Assembly: GCF_900101545.1 (NCBI RefSeq)
Contig: NZ_FMZU01000009.1
Coordinates: 1-64,000 of the forward strand
Direction: 5' to 3'
DNA length: 64,000 nt
Source: Variovorax sp. CF079
GTDB taxonomy: Bacteria; Pseudomonadota; Gammaproteobacteria; Burkholderiales; Burkholderiaceae_C
Every line of letters begins with the position of its first letter. Within the stretch, counting starts at the first letter, position 1. Positions 60,459 through 64,000 of this stretch are shown one piece after another. Under the pieces are notes generated by a model. The model saw only the letters and a program-made list of their open reading frames with translations, was not told the DNA's origin and searched no databases. A program made the translations under genes and the position numbers.

Positions 60459-61349
60459 GTGAGCGCAAGGATCGGCGAGCAGCGCAGCGCAGGCTTCTGG
60501 CCGCTGGCCATCGTCTTCGCACTCTTCGTGCTCTTTCTCTACGGCCCGATGATCACGATCTTCGTGCTGAGCTTCCAGGGCCCCGAAGGCGGCCTGACCT
60601 TTCCGCTGCGCGGCGTCTCGCTGCACTGGTTTTACAAGCTCGCCGAAGGCCTGGGCACGGTCGACATCGGCGCGGCTTTCCGGCGCTCGCTGATGCTGGG
60701 CGCGGTGGTGATGCTGTTCACCGTCGTGCTCTCGGTGCTCGCGGGCCTCGCCTTCCGCAAGAAGCTCGCGGGCGGCAACGCGCTGTTCTTCGTCACGGTC
60801 GCGAGCCTGATCATGCCGTCGATCATCGTGTCGCTGGGCATCGGGCTGCAGTTCCGGCTGCTCGACAGCGGCATCAAGGGCGCGCTCGGGGCGGCGGGCG
60901 CCGACGGCATGCTCGAGAACTACGGTACCGCGCTGGGCCTGCTCAGCTCGGCGCTCGGCGCCCACCTGACCTGGACGCTGCCCTTCGGCCTGCTGATCAT
61001 GTTCGCGGTCTTCAATCGCTTCAACCCGGCTTTCGAGGAAGCCGCGCGCGACCTCGGCGCCACCCCCTGGCAGAGCTTCTGCCACGTGGTGCTGCCGCTG
61101 ATCGGGCCGTCCGTGGTCGGCATCGGCATGTTCGGCTTCACGCTTTCGTGGGACGAGATCGCGCGCACCTCGCAGGCCATTGGCGACGTCAACACGCTGC
61201 CGCTCGAACTCCAGGGCCTGACCTCGACCGTCACCACGCCATCGATCTACGCGCTCGGCACGGTCACCACCGTGGTCTCCTTCATGGTGATGGCGCTTGC
61301 GCTCGGTTCCGCCGCCTGGCTGCGCCGGCGCGCTACACGGCGGCGCTAA
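60459..61349 (+). CDS. ABC transporter permease (PotC-like)
   Basis: The 296-residue protein begins at a GTG (60459). Six helices are present, and the coupling motif is EEAARDLGATPWQSFCHVVLPLIGPSVVGIGMFGFTLSWDEIARTSQAIGDVNTLPLELQG. It pairs with the PotB-like permease. The stop TAA overlaps the start of the racemase gene (TAATG), so the racemase is part of the same operon. Confidence 0.94.
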   Translation: MSARIGEQRSAGFWPLAIVFALFVLFLYGPMITIFVLSFQGPEGGLTFPLRGVSLHWFYKLAEGLGTVDIGAAFRRSLMLGAVVMLFTVVLSVLAGLAFRKKLAGGNALFFVTVASLIMPSIIVSLGIGLQFRLLDSGIKGALGAAGADGMLENYGTALGLLSSALGAHLTWTLPFGLLIMFAVFNRFNPAFEEAARDLGATPWQSFCHVVLPLIGPSVVGIGMFGFTLSWDEIARTSQAIGDVNTLPLELQGLTSTVTTPSIYALGTVTTVVSFMVMALALGSAAWLRRRATRRR

Positions 61350-62095
61350 TGCCCCGCCTGCTCGTCATCAATCCCAACACCTCGGCGACGGTGAGCGCGC
61401 TGCTGCAGCGCCACGTGCAGAACGAAGTGAGCCCGGCCTTGAAGGTGCACACCGTCACCGCCCGCTTCGGCGCGCCCTACATCGCCAGCGAGGCCAGCTA
61501 CGCGGTGGCACAGCACGCGGTGCTCGATGCCTGGGCCGCAGCGCTGGCGCGCGGCGAGCGGCCCGACGCGGTGCTGATCGGCTGCTTCGGCGATCCGGGC
61601 CTGTTCGCCCTGCGCGAAGCCTGCAGCGTCCCGGTTGGCAGCCTCGCGGAAGCGGCCTTCGCGGCCGCGGCCCGGCACGGGCGCTTCGCCGTCGTGACGG
61701 GCGGCGAGCGCTGGCGGCCGATGCTCGAGCGCCTGGCCCTGGCGCTCGGTCACGCGCCCTCGCTCGCCGGCATCCACACGGTGGCTGCGAGCGGCGCCGA
61801 GCTCGCCGCCGACCCGGCAGGCGCCCACGCGCTGCTCGCCGAAGCCTGCCGCGAGGCGGCAGCGCGTTTCGACGCGCAGGCCGTGATCCTGGGCGGTGCC
61901 GGGCTGGCCGGCATGGCCGCCGCCATCGCGCCCGAGCTTGCAGTGCCTTTGATCGACAGCGTGAGCGCAGGCGCGCGCTGGGCGATCGAGGCCGGGCGCG
62001 CAGCAGCTGGGCCGCGGGCGGCCGGCCCCGAGGTGGCTTGGCAAGGCGTGTCCTGGGAGCTCGAGGCGCTGAACGGGCGGCAGCCCCACCCCTGA
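61349..62095 (+). CDS. Asp/Glu/hydantoin racemase family protein
   Basis: The 248-residue protein starts RLLVINPNTSATVSALLQRHV and has the two catalytic-cysteine regions of the family: VLIGCFGDPGLFALREACSVPVGS keeps the first cysteine, but the second expected site near VILGGAGLAGMAAAIAPELAVPLIDSVSAG reads GGAG, with glycine and alanine where hydantoin racemases have GC. The missing cysteine means that racemisation by a two-base mechanism is doubtful; related maleate isomerase or decarboxylase-like functions are possible. It overlaps the permease stop, so it probably acts on the imported compound. Confidence 0.87.
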   Translation: MPRLLVINPNTSATVSALLQRHVQNEVSPALKVHTVTARFGAPYIASEASYAVAQHAVLDAWAAALARGERPDAVLIGCFGDPGLFALREACSVPVGSLAEAAFAAAARHGRFAVVTGGERWRPMLERLALALGHAPSLAGIHTVAASGAELAADPAGAHALLAEACREAAARFDAQAVILGGAGLAGMAAAIAPELAVPLIDSVSAGARWAIEAGRAAAGPRAAGPEVAWQGVSWELEALNGRQPHP

Positions 62096-62127
62096 CGCGG
62101 TCTCCGCTCCGTGCCAACATGGGTTGC

Positions 62128-63027
62128 ATGAGCACCTCCAAGACCACCACCCATGCCGTCGAACCTGCCGCGCTGGCCAGCCCGCGCGGCATCGACCAGA
62201 TCGTCGCCGGCGTCTCCACCAGCGATGGCGACGGCGTCAAGCTCACGCGCGTGCTGAACCAGACGCTGCAGCAGCGGCTCGATCCCTACCTGATGCTCGA
62301 CGCCTTCGGCAGCGACAACCCGGGCGACTACATCGGCGGCTTTCCGAGCCACCCGCACCGCGGCTTCGAAACAGTGACTTACATGATCGCGGGCCGCATG
62401 CGACACCGCGACAGCGAGGGCCATGAAGGCCTGCTGGAAAACGGCGGCGTGCAGTGGATGACGGCCGGCCGCGGCCTGGTGCACAGCGAGCTGCCCGAAC
62501 AGGAAGAAGGGCTGATGGAAGGCTTCCAGCTCTGGCTCAACCTGCCGTCCAAGGACAAGATGCGCAAGCCCTGGTACCGCGACATTCAGAGCGACGAGAT
62601 TCCCGCGTTCACCACACCCGCGGGCGTGCACGTGCGCGTGATCGCGGGCGAAAGCCATGGCATCCAGGGCGCGGTGCAGCGCGAGCACACCGAGCCGCTC
62701 TACCTCGATCTCACGCTGCCGCCCGGCACCGAGTTCGCCCAGCCGCTGGCGCCTGACCGCAATGCGTTGCTCCACGTGTTTCGCGAATCGCTCTTTATCG
62801 GGAGCAGCGAGATCCCTACCAAGCGCATGGCGATCCTCGCCAACGACCCCGAAAGCGACGGCGTGCTGCTGCGTGCGCCCGCCTCCAACCACAGCCCGGC
62901 GCGCGCGCTGCTGATCGCGGGCAAGCCCTTGCACGAGCCGATCGCGCAGTACGGCCCCTTCGTCATGAACACGCGCGAACAGGTGATGCAGGCCGTGCAC
63001 GATTTCCAGAACGGCAAGCTGAGCTGA
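62128..63027 (+). CDS. Pirin family protein
   Basis: The 299-residue protein has the bicupin fold of pirins. Metal ligands appear in GGFPSHPHRGFETVTYMIAGRMRHRDSEGHEGLLENGGVQWMTAGRGLVHSELPEQEEG, including the His-x-His pair and the second histidine and glutamate. The C-terminal cupin includes APASNHSPARALLIAGKPLHEPIAQYGPFVMNTREQVMQAVHDFQNGKL. Bacterial pirins can act as quercetinases or regulate metabolism. An ATG at 62119 is an alternative start. The gene lies 32 bases after the racemase gene and may belong to its operon. Confidence 0.92.
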   Translation: MSTSKTTTHAVEPAALASPRGIDQIVAGVSTSDGDGVKLTRVLNQTLQQRLDPYLMLDAFGSDNPGDYIGGFPSHPHRGFETVTYMIAGRMRHRDSEGHEGLLENGGVQWMTAGRGLVHSELPEQEEGLMEGFQLWLNLPSKDKMRKPWYRDIQSDEIPAFTTPAGVHVRVIAGESHGIQGAVQREHTEPLYLDLTLPPGTEFAQPLAPDRNALLHVFRESLFIGSSEIPTKRMAILANDPESDGVLLRAPASNHSPARALLIAGKPLHEPIAQYGPFVMNTREQVMQAVHDFQNGKLS

Positions 63028-63105
63028 ACTGTAGTCGCGCGCCTACGGTATTTCGGCCGTGGCGGCGCGGGACCGATGCGCGGCGCGCTGCCTACATTCG
63101 GCCGC

Positions 63106-64000
63106 ATGACCGAAGTCCGCAAGGACCAGGCGCCGCCCATGCTCGAACGCGCCGAATTCCACGAACGCTTCATGCAGTCGTACCGGGACCCGGCCTTCCA
63201 GGCCGAGGCCGAAGCGCTCGGCCGCATCGAAGTCATCGCCTGGGAGGCCTACCAGCAAGGCCGCAAGGCGCCAGTGACGCGCAAGGCCGGGCTCGGCTAT
63301 GCGGACCCCGACTACGAGCTCTCGGTCGACTGGCTCGAGGCCAAGGCGCGCATCGAGCGCGCACAGGCTGCATGGGGCAGGCCGGAGACGAAGTCGCGTG
63401 TGTTGCTCGTCAATGGCTCGCCGCGCAACGACGGCACCTGCCCCGGCGAGATCTCGAAGACGCATCGCCTGCTGCAGCTCGCCAAGCCGGTGCTCGAGGG
63501 CGAGCAGATCGAATGCGATGTGCTCGACCTGAGCCTGCTCGCTTCCGAGTACGGGCGCCAGATCCATCCCTGCAAAGGCTGCGTCTCGACCGCCATGCCG
63601 CTGTGCCACTGGCCCTGCAGCTGCTACCCCAATCATTCGCTGCGGCAGACCGGCGACTGGATGAACGAGATCTACGAACGCTGGATGGCCGCGCACGGCG
63701 TGATCCTCTTCACGCCGACGCACTGGTACCAGGCGAGCAGCCCGCTCAAGCTCATGGCCGATCGCCTGGTCTGCGCCGACGGCGGCAATCCCGACCCCAC
63801 CTCCACCCACGGCAAGAAGCCGGACGAGGCCAAGGCGATCGAACTCAAGGGCTGGGACTATCCCAAGCACCTGGCGGGTCGCACCTACGGCCTCGTGGTG
63901 CACGGCGACGTCGCCGGCGTCGAGAGCCTGCGCCGCAATCTCAGCGACTGGCTCGACTGGATGGGCCTCGTCGATGCCGGGGCCCAGGCGCGGCTGGACC
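63106..64000 (+). CDS. Flavodoxin-like NAD(P)H-dependent oxidoreductase, truncated by window end
   Basis: The reading from the ATG at 63106 is open to the end of the window (298 complete codons). After an N-terminal helical extension of about 95 residues comes a flavodoxin-like domain with RVLLVNGSPRNDGTCPGEISKTHRLL for FMN binding and LFTPTHWYQASSPLKLMADRLVCADGG. A cysteine-rich insertion (HPCKGC, LCHWPCSCYPN) is conserved in the NADPH-dependent FMN reductase/iron-sulfur flavoprotein-like group. Substrate is unknown. The C-terminus lies beyond the window. Confidence 0.85.
   Translation, partial: MTEVRKDQAPPMLERAEFHERFMQSYRDPAFQAEAEALGRIEVIAWEAYQQGRKAPVTRKAGLGYADPDYELSVDWLEAKARIERAQAAWGRPETKSRVLLVNGSPRNDGTCPGEISKTHRLLQLAKPVLEGEQIECDVLDLSLLASEYGRQIHPCKGCVSTAMPLCHWPCSCYPNHSLRQTGDWMNEIYERWMAAHGVILFTPTHWYQASSPLKLMADRLVCADGGNPDPTSTHGKKPDEAKAIELKGWDYPKHLAGRTYGLVVHGDVAGVESLRRNLSDWLDWMGLVDAGAQARLD

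Overview
The window looks like chromosomal DNA of a high-GC betaproteobacterium of the Comamonadaceae, most probably Variovorax or a close relative. The reasons are the Bug/TctC-type solute receptors, the mnmG-rsmG-lysE-parA-hydrolase-parB order with internal parS sites (an origin-proximal arrangement), the minCDE cluster, phasin-related genes and short dispersed GC-rich palindromic repeats. This assignment is an inference from gene content. I see no tRNA, rRNA, CRISPR array or complete insertion sequence, and no gene-free stretch longer than 300 bases.

Layout. 1-2960: a catabolic cluster (Bug receptor end, 3-hydroxyacyl-CoA dehydrogenase-like protein, feruloyl-CoA-synthase-like ligase). 2961-5055: three small genes that appear to have been inserted at the 3' end of the ligase gene, because a decayed second copy of that 3' end lies at 4945-5055. 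5056-6830: a hypothetical gene and a RES-Xre toxin-antitoxin pair with a double palindromic operator. 6922-10355: an AraC regulator/VOC/UvrA-like ATPase cassette of actinobacterial appearance, bracketed by a 30-bp imperfect direct repeat. 10343-12357: an AhpD-like gene and a divergent HxlR regulator with strong palindromes between them, then a Ser/Thr dehydratase. 12361-18103: a dimethylformamidase-large-subunit-like protein, a Bug receptor, a class III aminotransferase and a divergent LysR regulator. 18107-21649: an AsmA-like protein, a thioesterase, an NCS2 permease and a hypothetical gene. 21851-23758: minCDE. 23774-26064: a TetR-centred locus with two matching operators controlling a 37-residue membrane protein plus alpha/beta hydrolase on one side and tetR/phasin on the other. 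26171-30321: small exported proteins, a cobalamin adenosyltransferase, a D-lactate dehydrogenase-like enzyme and a CsgG-like lipoprotein. 30439-36085: the chromosome partition/tRNA modification cluster. 36186-42592: transglutaminase-like protein, DUF1328, GST, MFS, old yellow enzyme, and a TctDE-like two-component system. 42734-44828: metallochaperone, TIGR04325-type methyltransferase, TerB/DUF697-like protein. 44906-55982: the envelope-stress block described next. 56001-56956: a mobile mystery A/B (Xre-like/Fic) pair. 57012-63027: a polyamine-type ABC importer with a racemase, then a pirin. 63106 to the end: a truncated flavodoxin-like reductase.

The most interesting system is 44906-55982. 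creB-creC point toward a convergent creD-PBP1A operon. Divergent from creD is a four-gene operon: a VIT/VWA surface protein with a PEP-CTERM-like tail, a compact exosortase with visible Cys/Arg/His residues, an EpsI-like membrane-anchored protein, and a stand-alone GT51 peptidoglycan glycosyltransferase. The 195-bp divergent promoter region carries a perfect TTCAC-N6-TTCAC site, the CreB-binding motif known from E. coli. I infer a CreBC-controlled module joining peptidoglycan synthesis to sorting of a single surface adhesin-like protein.
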